Shown here: positions 10,101-21,470 of the stretch, piece after piece
Layout: every line of letters begins with the position of its first letter
Numbering within the stretch: position 1 is the stretch's first letter
NCBI GenBank assembly: GCA_003427395.1
Contig: BFEA01000338.1
Coordinates: 1,698,366-1,742,988 of the forward strand
Source of the DNA: Chara braunii
Taxonomy: Eukaryota > Streptophyta > Charophyceae > Charales > Characeae
Length of the DNA stretch: 44,623 bases
Direction: 5' to 3'
The notes under the pieces: generated by a model
The model's database searches: none
Told to the model about the DNA's origin: nothing
Seen by the model: only the letters and a program-made list of their open reading frames with translations
Position numbers and translations under genes: made by a program

Positions 10101-13100
10101 AGTCAGCAGCAGCGGATCCTCGCCTTTGAAAAGGATGTGCATCACATCCGGCTCCTCCCACAGGCTGTTACCGAACTGATGGGTCTTCTTCACCTGCATT
10201 TTGCGCACCCAGTTCCCTGTGTAGCAACGTGTTGCCCCGAGTGCAGACAAAGACGTCATGAATGGGAGGTTCCACAGGCAGGGGACGAACACCACCGACG
10301 TCCAATAGTCCTGACAGACGAAGCCGAGGCAATCCCTAAGAGATGCGAAAGCCCCCGCATCCCAGCGCGACCGATCAACGGTTCCGCACAAGTCGAGCAC
10401 GCAAGTATGTGCGCGTAACTGATGTGCCAGTTTCCTTAGCGCGTCCTTATGATCCGAGGCATTCAAGGGTTCCACGACGAACGTGGCCAGCGTTGTCACT
10501 GCGCTTGTCTTTCTCCATATAATGTTAACGCATTCATCAATGCCTTGAGGACCCTTTTTTATCTCCGTGCGATCTCCGCGCGATCTCCAGTAATCACCGA
10601 CAGGACCACCCGTTTCCACTCCGCCGGAAAATGTTGGTCGTTCACGAGGGCCAAGGTCTTCTTCGTGTTGGCGTCATGGGCACACCCTAGAAACTGAGGG
10701 CACTTGTTAACGTACGAGCTGTCAGTGAAAAACTTTCTGCTCTCGTTCCAAAGCTTTTCGTCCAGACCTTTGTCTGCGTACTCTTCAAACAATTTCTGCG
10801 TGGACCTAAAGAACGACGCTTTGACATTCCACTCCTCCTTAAGCTTGCCCTCGTACTCGAACTCAACGTAGTCCCACAACCTCAGCATAATCCGGTCGAT
10901 TTTTATTATGCCGACCATATCCTTCACGCTGAACTTTCCCTGCTCCGTCAACTTCTTGTTACTCCCTTGAACCAACACGACGTTGAGGCTCAAGACCCCC
11001 TTCAACAACCTTCTTTTATCGCGGTCCGTCAGGTCTGCCAATTCCTTCCAGCAGTGCACATCAGGCTCCGGAACTTGGACGTAGTAAGTTTTTTCCTCTG
11101 CACCTTTCTTAGGCTTGCCCTTGCCCTTTCTCAGCAAAGGGACGTCCACCTTCACGTACTAGACGAGTTTCTTCTGTCCCTGGCTGTCAGTCACGATCGA
11201 CACTCCCGAACTGGCCACCTCTTCATTGGTCGGTGGATTTTCAGTCCATCGTTGGCCGTTCGACACCAGAAGTTTTCCTTCGGACCACTCCTTGTAGAAC
11301 TTCTCCGCCAATTGGAAAACCGACTCGTCAGCCATGGCCAGCGGCAGATAGTACCGAAGTTTCTCGACCCATTCCTTTTTCTTCTTACCATCCCCTGATA
11401 GTGCCCACAAACTCTCGTATGGCGTCATCTTCATTGCCAAGCCCATGAACCTAACCCACTCACGCACCGCCTCCTGTTTTTTCGACACATTACTGAGCAC
11501 GACATGCGGTTTCCCCCTACGTTTCCAGATTTGGTGAATGTTCCGCATCGACAGAATTTGCAACCTTGGTGGATTCTTCTTGTCTTTCAGATTGTCCTCG
11601 CACCTGACATGGGCGTCGCCGTCGAACTCCTCGTCAGGGAAGTAAATTGGTCTGAAAGGCCAAGCGCCCATGTTGAACTTTTTGAACAGTGGATGGTCTT
11701 TCAGTTTCATCGTCGCCCTCGCGTTATGCTGACCACACACTGGATAATACCAGTACTTCTCCGGGTGCGTGGCATCGAAGTCTTGAGGCAGCACGCGCAC
11801 AGCGGGTACCTCATCCTCCGGCGGCGCGACGAGCGGAGCCAGAACCAAAGTCGGCTTTATATATTTCTTGTTTGTGTTTTCGTAGGATTCGATCATGACC
11901 TCCGCGATGGTATCCACGAGAAACTCGTCCAGGGATCGGTGGTTGTACGCGTCTTCCCACTCAGGAATATGCAAGATTCTCTCAGGGTGGACGCGCAACA
12001 CGGCGTCCTTCTGCACCTCGTCATCGGTATCGAGGAAGAACGCTTTGTGGAGGTTGAAGTTGCCGATGTTCACCTCCACGTCGCCGCCCCCCTTCCCACT
12101 AACGTCCTCATCCGCTGTCTTCTCCTTCGCCAACCTCGACCTTTTCCCTGAAGACTCGCCTGTTCTTCTCCGCGCCGAGGGCTCTTTCGGCGTATCACCC
12201 CCCTCTCCAACCCTTTTCCTCTTCTCCTGTGGACCCCACCCTTGTGTCTTCGGTGTCCGACCACTTCCTCCTTCCTTTCTTGGTCTTTTATGAGTCGCCA
12301 CTCCTTCCCCTGCTTCCCCAACCGGCAAGTTCCATTTCCCTCCGGCCGGAATCTTTTCAGGCGAGCTCTGAAGACCTGCCCCCAACTCCACCAGCTTCTC
12401 GTCACCGGCAATGTTCCCCTCTGCCTCTCGTCGGGGGCTCGTCTTCGTCTCCGTCTCCGTCCGACTCGTCTCCTGCGTCCCACGCACCTTTCGAACCTGC
12501 GAGCTATTCGGTTGGAGGTCCGTCGACAACTTGGCCAACTGTTTACTTGCCTTCAAGTCACGGACCAATTCACCGACCACGGCGGAGAAGCGACTGGAAG
12601 AATGAGTTGCCGATGCCATTTCCAACCGTTCGCGAATGGAGACTCCCGACATTGTCGGAAGTGGCGATTCCCCAAGCAAACCTCGCCAGCATGTCCCCTG
12701 CAAGGCAGGTTTCGAAGGTGCATGCCCACGCTCGTCTCCCGAGTCGTCCGACATGCCCACTTGTGGATCAGGAGGCGTACCGGCAAGTCCAGCCCTGCCT
12801 CCCGCACCTTCGCGAAAACGTTCTCCTCCCGCGAACCCAATGGCACCACTAATCGATGTCCCAGGGTCCACGTCCATGGCATTGTTAGGGCCGATTGTAC
12901 TCGACCAGACCTCGAGGAAGTCTTTCAAGTGCACGGCTTCGTCGTGGCATGGCGCCAAGGGAACGAAGAAGGGCAAAGCCATCGCTCTCTCGCCGTATCC
13001 CCGGAACATCCTCCCTGAAACCCCGCATCCTTTGGCGAGCCCGTCGACGGACCCGTCACTTCAGTACAATTTCCGCAAGGTGAGACGAAGAATGTCACCG

Positions 13101-13396
13101 TTTCCTTCAGCCCAACCGACGATGGACCCTGCGAGACGAATCGTATCGCCGCGACCCACAACGAACAAGACAGACCCGCATCGAGGTTGCAACGGGTTGG
13201 AGGTGTCTTGGCAGACCAAGTCCACATACCAGGCCCTCTTGCTGTAGTCGCACCACAAGTTGCGGGATCCTCATTGTTCGTCCACATTGTGACCTCCTGG
13301 ACCAGTTGCGGCGGTTGGTGTTGACGACGTCCTTTGAGGATCTTCCCCCGTCGGAGAGGAGCCGCCACCGGAGTGGGCTTGTCCTTGAGTAACCAT
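7105..13396 (-). pseudogene. Large ParB-like / methyltransferase-like transposon gene, broken by three stops and two frameshifts
   Basis: One frame runs from ATG 13396 to 10559 with only three stops: TGA at 13271-13273, TGA at 13061-13063 and TAG at 11159-11161. An 11-bp tandem duplication (10567-10577 and 10578-10588) then shifts the frame; removing one unit joins the two frames exactly. A one-base change in an A9 run (8562-8570) joins the next frame, which runs to 7105. Order of parts: a Trp/Cys-containing N-terminal block (YSKRAWYVDLVCQ); a basic low-complexity region; a ParB/sulfiredoxin-like segment at about 11690-11998 (RVHPERILHIPEWED ... YPVCGQHNARA); a region resembling a degenerate class I methyltransferase at about 9780-10403 (VLDLCGT ... 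GKPHAQVVWNML ... GRHILALDGD); and an acidic tail containing four in-frame copies of the dispersed palindrome. I see no DPPY-type catalytic motif, so methylase activity is doubtful. The fold calls are inference from motif spacing. Confidence 0.5.
9242..10089. other. Clusters of single ambiguous bases
   Basis: Isolated N occur at 9242-9361 and 10034-10089 (also 41798-41908 and 42423). They fall in the large broken gene and in the small secreted-protein gene, and suggest unresolved variants or masked low-quality calls rather than gaps. Residues there are unknown. Confidence 0.9.
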
Positions 13397-13668
13397 TCCC
13401 TGACACACGGAAGCAAGTGAACACACGTTTACACAGGAAGCGAGCGTGAACGCAAGCACGTCCCAACACCACCCTCGACCAACAACAAGCACGACGGCCA
13501 CCATCCACACAGACCAGACTAGGTGCGCGATTCGGATTCATCCGAACTCCACATGGGGACTGTCGACATCAACGGTGCGGTCCAGAACCATCGGAAGTTG
13601 ACAAGGTTATGTTCGGAGCCATCGGAATTCAGGATTGTCGAATTGGGGACTGTTGTGTCTGGATAATT
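13397..13668. other. 5' flank of the large minus-strand gene, with one palindrome
   Basis: This is upstream sequence of the gene starting at 13396. A full TTCGGATTCATCCGAA copy lies at 13531-13546, about 135 bp before the start codon, where a regulatory site would be expected. An in-frame extension to 13510 is hydrophobic and may be untranslated sequence. Confidence 0.35.
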
Positions 13669-13761
13669 AGCATTGTTCGGACTTTACGCTTCATCAGATC
13701 GTTGCTTAGCATTGTTCGGACTTTACGCTTCATCAGATCGTTGCTTAGCATTGTTCGGACT
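13669..13761. repeat. 39-bp tandem repeat running into the gap
   Basis: Units AGCATTGTTCGGACTTTACG... start at 13669, 13708 and 13747, and the third is cut by the N run. The gap may therefore be a longer tandem array that failed to assemble. Confidence 0.85.
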
Positions 13762-14559
13762 NNNNNNNNNNNNNNNNNNNNNNNNNNNNNNNNNNNNNNN
13801 NNNNNNNNNNNNNNNNNNNNNNNNNNNNNNNNNNNNNNNNNNNNNNNNNNNNNNNNNNNNNNNNNNNNNNNNNNNNNNNNNNNNNNNNNNNNNNNNNNNN
13901 NNNNNNNNNNNNNNNNNNNNNNNNNNNNNNNNNNNNNNNNNNNNNNNNNNNNNNNNNNNNNNNNNNNNNNNNNNNNNNNNNNNNNNNNNNNNNNNNNNNN
14001 NNNNNNNNNNNNNNNNNNNNNNNNNNNNNNNNNNNNNNNNNNNNNNNNNNNNNNNNNNNNNNNNNNNNNNNNNNNNNNNNNNNNNNNNNNNNNNNNNNNN
14101 NNNNNNNNNNNNNNNNNNNNNNNNNNNNNNNNNNNNNNNNNNNNNNNNNNNNNNNNNNNNNNNNNNNNNNNNNNNNNNNNNNNNNNNNNNNNNNNNNNNN
14201 NNNNNNNNNNNNNNNNNNNNNNNNNNNNNNNNNNNNNNNNNNNNNNNNNNNNNNNNNNNNNNNNNNNNNNNNNNNNNNNNNNNNNNNNNNNNNNNNNNNN
14301 NNNNNNNNNNNNNNNNNNNNNNNNNNNNNNNNNNNNNNNNNNNNNNNNNNNNNNNNNNNNNNNNNNNNNNNNNNNNNNNNNNNNNNNNNNNNNNNNNNNN
14401 NNNNNNNNNNNNNNNNNNNNNNNNNNNNNNNNNNNNNNNNNNNNNNNNNNNNNNNNNNNNNNNNNNNNNNNNNNNNNNNNNNNNNNNNNNNNNNNNNNNN
14501 NNNNNNNNNNNNNNNNNNNNNNNNNNNNNNNNNNNNNNNNNNNNNNNNNNNNNNNNNNN
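13762..14559. other. Assembly gap (798 N)
   Basis: This is a run of N. Open frames that span it are artefacts. Confidence 1.
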
Positions 14560-15555
14560 GATGCATCCGAATTTGACCGGGGTGGTTTGTATTCATCCGT
14601 AGGTCTCAGCGAACACGTTTGGTTTCTAGTCTTCGACTGATGCGATCGCACAGGGCGAGTTTTGTGTCGAAGATTCGTGTTGACCGATCCGTCCGCGGAC
14701 CACCATCATGGTTCGGATTCATCCGAGCTTCGGCCTCCCCGTTTGAATGATTGATCATTTGGATGGTTGGTTGATAGATTCGCCGGTTGATTGGAGATCC
14801 GAAGTGCATGCGGGCGATGTTCACTTCCCGCCATTCAAGTGGAATGTACTTGCTGACGACCGGAGATATCATACAAAAAAGTCCACCGCGAAATCTGGAC
14901 ACCAACATGGGAATCAGGAACTTCTTCTCTAACGTTCGGCCCTCTCACACGGTTTTTGCACTGACGACCAGATGACACTCAGACAATGCAGAGTGAGTCG
15001 CGCCGTGGTCGGACATGAGTCCTCTTCACCCCGCGCAGCCACGTCAACAAAGCGTTCAGCTTGTGTCCGCGCGCAATCTGCCTGACGGGTCGGATGGGGT
15101 CGGATTGGGGTCTGCGTCGGCGGAACAAGGGTTCGGAAAGGAGGCGTGAGGTTGATTGATTGTGACCTGCGTTGGTGATCGTCTTCCCTTGCTTGATTGA
15201 TTAATCCATGACTGGGCGGTCGATTGATTGGTTATTTGTTAGATTGGGCGATTGATTGGTTGATTGATTGGATAATACGATTTGTTGCCTGGCTGGTCGG
15301 TTCATTGATTGATTGGTTGATTGGTTGATTGATTGATTGATTGATTGAATGATTGTTTGATCGATTGAATGGTTGGTTGATAGACTGGCCGCTCGATTGG
15401 ATGATCGATCAATCAACCAATCAATCAGCCGCTCAGACGACGGACCGATCAAGTAGTCGATCTATCAACCAATCAATCAACCCGCCATTCACGCACGTGT
15501 CTTCCGAACAACGAGTAATGAGCGAGAGTGGCAGCTATACATTAAAAGACACTAC
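14560..15555. repeat. Satellite-related repeat with (GATT)-rich inverted halves
   Basis: Up to 14735 it matches the segment at 17116-17300 (GATGCATCCGAATTTGA ... CCATCATGGTTCGGATTCATCC). A CAATC/GATTG-rich stretch at 15150-15480 follows, in which GATTGATTGGTTGATTG on the left is complementary to CAATCAACCAATCAATC on the right. It ends in the CACGTGTCTTCCGAAC...AATGAGCGAGAGTGGCAGC block shared with the satellite at 17.7-19.8 kb. Confidence 0.65.
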
Positions 15556-15562
15556 AACTCGT

Positions 15563-16440
15563 ATTTTCATAGCACGATCATGAAGACATGAACTGAATGT
15601 GACGACAAAGATGAGATCCATCAGTGGACCGCTGATTCGACACCCGTTGACGAGGTGTAAAGTGTGATAAACACACCGATTAGACGAAGGGAAAAGTGTG
15701 AGAAAAAAAGACGAAAGGACCCCCGAACAGGGACAACACGCCCAAGGGGAGGATCAGCACACGTCTACCCTGTTTTACTGTGCGTTTCGAGTGTCTTCTT
15801 TTGCCTCGGAGTTCTCTTCGTCTTCTTCTTTTGTGTTCTTTCGTCTTTTCTCGTTCTCCTTCACTCGTACACCATTTCATTCATCTGTCTTGTTTTCGCG
15901 CATCTTCTTTGCCTAGTCCCTTGACTTCGTTCGTATCATAATACTTCGAAGACTTCTCCCGTATTGGAAATCCACGTTTTCTTCACAGGTCCCCGTTGAT
16001 ATGAAAACACGATCGTGAAGACATGAAGTGAATGTGACGATAAAGACGAGATTCATCCGTGGACCGCTGATTCGACACCCGTTGACGAGGTGTAAAACGT
16101 GATAAACATACCGATTAGACGAAGGGAAAAGTGTGAGAAAAAAATATGAAAGGACCTGCGAACAGGGACAACACGCTCAAGGGGAGGATCAGCACACGTC
16201 TGCCCTGTTTCACTATGCGTTTCGAGTGTCTTTTTTTTCCTCGGAGTTCTCTTCGTCTTCTTCCTTTGTGTTCTTTCGTCTTTTCTTGTTCTCCTTCACT
16301 CGTACACCGTTTTATTCATCTGTCTTGTTTTCACGCATCTTCTTCGCCTAGTAGCTTGACTTCGTTCGTGTCATAATACTTCGAAGACTTCTCCCGTATT
16401 GGAAATCCACGTTTTCTTCACAAGTCCCCGTTGATTGCCG
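15563..16440. repeat. About 435-bp repeat, two tandem copies
   Basis: Copies at about 15563-15999 and 16000-16440 share CGATCxTGAAGACATGAA, CGATTAGACGAAGGGAAAAGTGTGAG, a CTTCTTTTGTGTTCTTTCGTC block and the end CACGTTTTCTTCACA. A third copy is at 19768-20210. Short frames in the copies are shared only because the DNA is duplicated. Confidence 0.8.
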
Positions 16441-16654
16441 AACAATCGTGTTCGTTTAGTCTGCAAGCAGTCCCCGTCGCACCGCTTCCGTCGCACGTCT
16501 CCGTTCAGACTACCTTTCGACGATCACGGACTATCCTTCCCGGGCAAGCGAAGATTCGAAGTCTCCCACGTGTAATCAATCGCGAACAAACAAGGAAGGG
16601 AAGGTAGGAAAGCAGAAAGTTCACGAAAGATACATGATACAGAAAAACGAAGAG

Positions 16655-16800
16655 AAAGAGTGGATGAATCCGCGGATGTTCGGATTCGTCCGAACTCCCA
16701 AGGCTGTTCATGCAACGGAGAGGAGTCCGGATGAATCCGAACTGCACGCCTACTTGTCTATTCGATCAGCGTTCGTGGTTCGGATGAATCCGAACTAGAC
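16655..16800. repeat. Group of closely spaced palindromes
   Basis: Three TTCGGATNNATCCGAA-type sites lie within 116 bp, at 16679-16694, 16726-16741 and 16779-16794, with a half site at 16661. No gene is recognised nearby. The spacings are 47 and 53 bp. Confidence 0.7.
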
Positions 16801-16889
16801 GTTCCCATGTTTGACAACGTCCGGACCCCACCTTGTTGTAGCAGGTTTTCTCCGAGCTCCACATCGTAGGAACTTCCCCTACCACGGGA

Positions 16890-17990
16890 GAGCACAATCA
16901 TTCCTCGAATATTTAGAGCAAGAACTTAATGTCCGTGGTGGAATTTCAGATTAGTCTGACTTGAGCAAGAAATGGTCGACATGTATCGTTTTCGCTAGTT
17001 CATCCATCCAAGCTTCGGTTGCCAAGCGCCTGTAGATCGTATTCATCCATAAATCTGGTTTTCAATACACATCATTGCGAGTGCGAAGGGGGGCGGAGTT
17101 CAAGACGGACGAGGGCCGGATGCATCCGAATTTGATCCGGGTGGTTTGTGTTCATCCCAAGGTCTCGGCGAACACGTTCGGTTTCCAGGCTTCGACTAAT
17201 GTGATCGCACGGGGCGAGTTCTGTGTCGTAAATTCGTGTTGATCGCACCGTCCACGGACTACCATCATGGTTCGGATTAATCCGACTTCGGCCTCCCCGT
17301 TCGGTTGATTGATCATTTGAATGGTTGGTTGATAGATTGGCCGGTTGATTGGATGATCGATCAATCAATCAACCAATCAGCCACTCAGACAACAGACCGA
17401 TCAAGCAGTCGATCCATCAACCAATCATTCAACCCGCCAAGAGCACAATCATTCCTCGAATAGTTAGAGCAAGAAGCTAATGTCCGTGGTGGAATTTCGG
17501 ATTAGTCCGACTTAAGCAAGGAATGGTCGACATGTATCGTTTTCGCCAGTTCATCCATCCAAGCTTCGGTTGCCAAGCGGCTGTGGATCGTATTCATCCA
17601 TAAATCTGGTTTTCAATACACGTCATTGTGAGTGCGAAGGGGGGGCAGAGTTCAAGACGGACGAGGGCCGGATGCATCCGAATTTGATCTGGGTGGTTTG
17701 TGTTCATCCCAAGGTCTCGGCGAACACGTTCGATTTCCAGGCTTCGACTACGGGGCGAGTTCTGTGTCGGAGACTCGTGTTGATCGTACCGTCCGCGGAC
17801 TACCATCATGGTTCGGATTCATCCGAACTTCGGCCTCCCCGTTCGGTTGATTGGTCATTTGGATGGTTGGTTGATAGATTGGCTGGTTGATTGGATGATC
17901 GATCAATCAATCAACCAATCAGTCGCTTAGACAACGGACCGATCAAGCAGTCGATCTATCAACCAGTCATTCAACCCGCCAGTCATGCAC
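16890..17990. repeat. 551-bp tandem duplication
   Basis: GAGCACAATCATTCCTCGAAT begins at 16890 and 17441. Both copies contain a TTCxGATTAGTCxGAC site, a CCGGATGCATCCGAA site and a TTCGGATTxATCCGA site, followed by the GATTG/CAATC-rich block. The second copy leads directly into the satellite array. Confidence 0.8.
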
Positions 17991-19768
17991 GTGTCTTCCG
18001 AACTGCGAATAATGAGCGGGAGCGGCAGCTATGCATAAAATAACACTGTCACTTGTGTTGATCGCACCGTCCACGGACAACCATCATGGTTCGGATTCAT
18101 CCGAACTTCGGTCTCCATGTTCGGTTGATTGATCGGTTGATCGATTGAATGGTGGGTTGGTAGATTGGCAGGTGGATTGGATGATCGACCTATCAATCAA
18201 CCAATCAGCTGCTCTGATGATGGACCGATCGAGCAGTCGATCTATCAAGCAGTCGATCAACCTGCCAGACACGCACGTGTCTTACGAACTGTGAATAATG
18301 AGCGAGAGTGGAAGCTATGCATAAAATGACACTACAACTCGAGTTGGTCGCACCGTCTGCGGACCACCATCATGGTTCGGATTCATCCGAACTTCGGCCT
18401 CCATGTTCGGTTGATTGATCGGTTGAATGGTGGGTTGGTAGATTGGCCAGTGGATTGGATGATTGACCTATCAATCAACCACTCAGCCGCTCAGACGACG
18501 GACGGATCAAGCAGTCGATCTATCAAGCAGTTAATCAACCCGCCAGTTACGCACGTTCTTTCGAACTGCGAATAATGAGCGAGAGTGGCAGCTATGCATA
18601 AAATGACCCTACAACTCATGTTGATCGCACCGTCCGTGGACCGCCATCATGGTTCGGATTCATCCGAACTTCAGTCTCCATGTTCGGTTGATTGATCGGT
18701 TGATCGATTGAATGGTGGGTTGGTAGATTGGCCGGTGGATTGGATGATCGACCTATCAATCAACCAATCGGCCGCTCAGACGACGGACCGATCGAGCAGT
18801 CGATCTATTAAGTAGTCAATCAACCTGCCAGTCACATATGTTCTTCCGAACTGCGAATAACGAGCGAGAGTGGAAGCTATGCATAAAATGACACTACAAC
18901 TCGTGTTGGTCGCACCGTCCGCGGACCACCATCATGGTTCGGATTCATCCGAACTTTGGCCTCCATGTTCGGTTGATTGATATGTTGATCGATTGAATGG
19001 TGGGTTGGTAGATTGGCCAGTGGATTGGATAATCGACCTATCAATCAACCAATCAGCCGCTCAGATGACAGACCGATCAAGCAGTCGATCTATCAACCAG
19101 TCAATCAACCCGCCAGTCACGCACGTGTCTTCCGAACTGCGAATAATGAGCGAGAGTGGAAGCTATGCATAATGGAAGGCCACTACAACCCGTGTTGATC
19201 GCATCGTCCGCGGACAACCATCATGGTTCGGATTCATCCGAACTTTGGTCTCCCTGTTCAGTTGATTGATCGGTTGATCGATTGAATGGTGGGTTGGTAG
19301 ATTGGCCGGTGGATTGGATGATCGACCTATCAATCAACCAATCAGCCGCTCAGACGACGGACCGATCGAGCAGTCGATCTATTAACAAGTCAATCAACCC
19401 GCCAGTCACGCACGTGTCTTCCGAACTGCGAATAATGAGCGAGAGTGGCAGTTGTGCATAAAATGACACTACAACTCGTGTTGATCGCTTGCAACCGCGG
19501 ACCACCATCATGGTTCGAATTCATCCGAACATCGGCCTCCGCGTTCGGCTGATTGATCGGTTGATCGATTCAATAGTTGGTTGATACATTGGCAGGTTGG
19601 TTGTATGATCGACCAATCAATCAACCAATCAGCCGCTCATACGCCGGACCGATCGAGCAGTCGATCTATCAACCAGTCAATCAACCCACCAGTCACTAAT
19701 GTGTCTTCCGAACTGCGAATAATGAGCGAGAGCGGCAGCCATGCATAAAATGACACTACCACTCGTGT
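17790..19768. repeat. Satellite array, seven units of 277-289 bp
   Basis: The palindrome within each unit starts at 17812, 18090, 18376, 18653, 18938, 19227 and 19514. Each unit reads: GTTGATCGCACCGTCCGCGGACCACCATCATGG (in part), the palindrome, CTTCGG, a GATTGATCGGTTGATCGATTG-type stretch, its approximate complement (CCTATCAATCAACCAATCAG), then ACGCACGTGTCTTCCGAACTGCGAATAATGAGCGAGAG (in part). Each unit can fold into a hairpin. In the last unit the palindrome is mutated to TTCGAATTCATCCGAA. The array ends in the third copy of the 435-bp repeat. Confidence 0.85.
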
Positions 19769-20210
19769 TTTCATAGCACGATCGTGAAGACATGATGTGA
19801 ATGTGATGATAAAGACGAGATCCGTCCGTGGACCGCTTATTTGACACCGGTTGACGAAGCGTAAAGAGTGATTAAAAAACCGATTAGACGAAGGAAAAAG
19901 TGTGAGAAAAAAGATGAAAGGACCTGCGCACAGGGACAACACGCTCAAGGGGAGGATCAGCACAAGTCTACCCTGTTAACTATGCATTTCGAGCGTCTTC
20001 TTCTGCATCAGAGTTCTCTTCGTCTTCTTCGTTTGTGTTCTTTCGTCTTTTCTTCTTCTCCTTCACTCGTGTCCAGTTTCATTCATCTGTCTCGTTTTCA
20101 CACATCCTCTTTGCCTATTTGCTTGACTTCGTTCGTGTCTTAATAGTTCGAAGACTTCTCCCGTATTCGAATTCCACGCTTCCTTCACAGGTCCCCGTTG
20201 ATTGCCCAGC
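19768..20210. repeat. Third copy of the 435-bp repeat
   Basis: It matches 15563-15999 and 16000-16440 throughout, including the CGATTAGACGAAGG and CTTCGTTTGTGTTCTTTCG blocks. Copies of this repeat therefore flank the 14.6-19.8 kb satellite region on its right and sit inside it on the left. Confidence 0.75.
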
Positions 20211-20343
20211 AATCGCATTCGTTTAGTTGGCAATCACTCCCCGTCGCAAGCTAAGATCCTACAATTTCGCCCGTTCCCAATAAAAAAGAAAAAAGAAAAG
20301 GGGAAAGAAGACACGGGAGAGAGAGAGAGAAAGAGAGAGCGAG

Positions 20344-20381
<38 letters not shown>

Positions 20382-20383
<2 letters not shown>

Positions 20384-20411
20384 GTCTCTTATACACATCT
20401 AGATGTGTATA

Positions 20412-20419
<8 letters not shown>
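20382..20419. other. Nextera transposase mate-pair junction adapter (artefact)
   Basis: CTGTCTCTTATACACATCT (20382-20400) is followed immediately by its reverse complement (20401-20419). This is the Tn5 mosaic-end junction sequence used in mate-pair libraries, not genomic DNA. It sits between two (GA)n tracts (20319-20381 and 20419-20448). The assembly probably joined two unrelated GA-rich ends through an untrimmed read. All frames crossing it contain the tell-tale adapter peptides. Confidence 0.98.
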
Positions 20420-20448
<29 letters not shown>

Positions 20449-20450
<2 letters not shown>

Positions 20451-21089
20451 CACCTTCTTCCTTCAGTCCACTGGAATCGCTGCGGGATGACGACGGCGAT
20501 GACGGCGTGGAATGCGTTTCGCGTCTCTTGTCCGACTTTACAGATCGTAGCGAGCAAAATGAAGGGGCGACGCCGTAGCGACACGGGAGATGGCGTCTCT
20601 GTGGCGACGCTCGATCTTGCGAATAGGCTGTATGCGATATGGCAAAGACGCAAATGGCGACAAAGACGAAGCGCGACGCGCGGAATGGTGGCGTGCGGAA
20701 TGACGACGCGAGGAATGACGACGAGTGGAATGGCGACGTGCGGATTGGCGACGACGCGTGCTGGCTATGGTGACGGCCACGGCGAATGGAACGAGAGCGC
20801 GATATCGGCTGGCGACAACTAAAATTGCCTGTGGGTGCAGAGCGGTGGCGTTGTTCTCGCGAACATTGTGGGACTGCTGTGTCATTCGAAAGGCGGATGC
20901 GGGCCCCAAGAAAATTGAAATGGGCGGGAAAGTACACGCCGGCAACTGAATCGCAGCCGTCGCCGGGCCGCAATCGCGACGTGGGAACTGACGTGACCCG
21001 CCGCAGCAGTTGCGAGAAAACATCATCCGGCGGCCGCGAAAGCAAAATTCGAGATCGGACGGTCCTCGCAAAATAAAAGGCCCAAGCAG
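20449..21089. other. GC-rich sequence with a GGAATGxCGACG minisatellite
   Basis: From 20683 to 20760 a 15-18 bp unit GGAATGACGACG(A/C) repeats about five times. Open frames occur on both strands, as expected in GC-rich repeats, and none has a recognisable domain. AAAATAAAAG at about 21069 is a weak TATA-like sequence ahead of 21090. Confidence 0.4.
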
Positions 21090-21429
21090 ATGTCCCCAGG
21101 GGAACCGCCCGCATCCAGGCCACCGCAAGAGCCCCCACGCCCCCCCGGGTCGGTGTGCAGTGCACTCCTAGACCGCATCGATCCAACCAGGGTGGCTATC
21201 GACCCCGTTTCTGCTGTCGCTCATTTCCTGCGCTGCCGCGACGACGTGTCCGCCATCGCCAAGAAAACGCCTGCCTTCATATCGCAGGCCGCAGCGCCTT
21301 TCGGGCCGTCGTTGCACTCGCCGACAGCCGGTGTGCTTCTGTTAACGGCACGCCACATGCGGCTCCCCGTGTCGAGGCGCTCGGTCTTCGTTGTTCTTGC
21401 TGCCGCTTCCGGTGTTTGGCGAATCACAG
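21090..21429 (+). CDS. Possible first exon of an unrecognised gene
   Basis: An ATG-started frame of about 113 codons (MSPGEPPASRPPQEPP...) runs to a good donor CACAG|GTGAGA at 21429/21430. An AAAATAAAAG stretch lies 20 bp upstream. The predicted peptide is Pro/Ala/Arg-rich with no domain that I recognise, and no downstream exon is evident. It may be a chance frame in GC-rich sequence. Confidence 0.25.
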
Positions 21430-21470
21430 GTGAGAACCAGTCCTACGTCCTCAACCCTGCCCCTTAACTC

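Noticed and set aside
13609-14651. Long open frames on both strands across 13.6-14.65 kb
   Set aside because: Almost all codons fall in the N gap; only 20-40 residues are real sequence and they come from the 39-bp repeat.
17790-19768. CRISPR-like array
   Set aside because: The period is about 285 bp, the whole unit is repeated and there are no unique spacers; the context is eukaryotic. It is a satellite.
20202-21186. Open frames reading through 20400 on both strands
   Set aside because: They cross the sequencing adapter and include the standard adapter-derived peptides.
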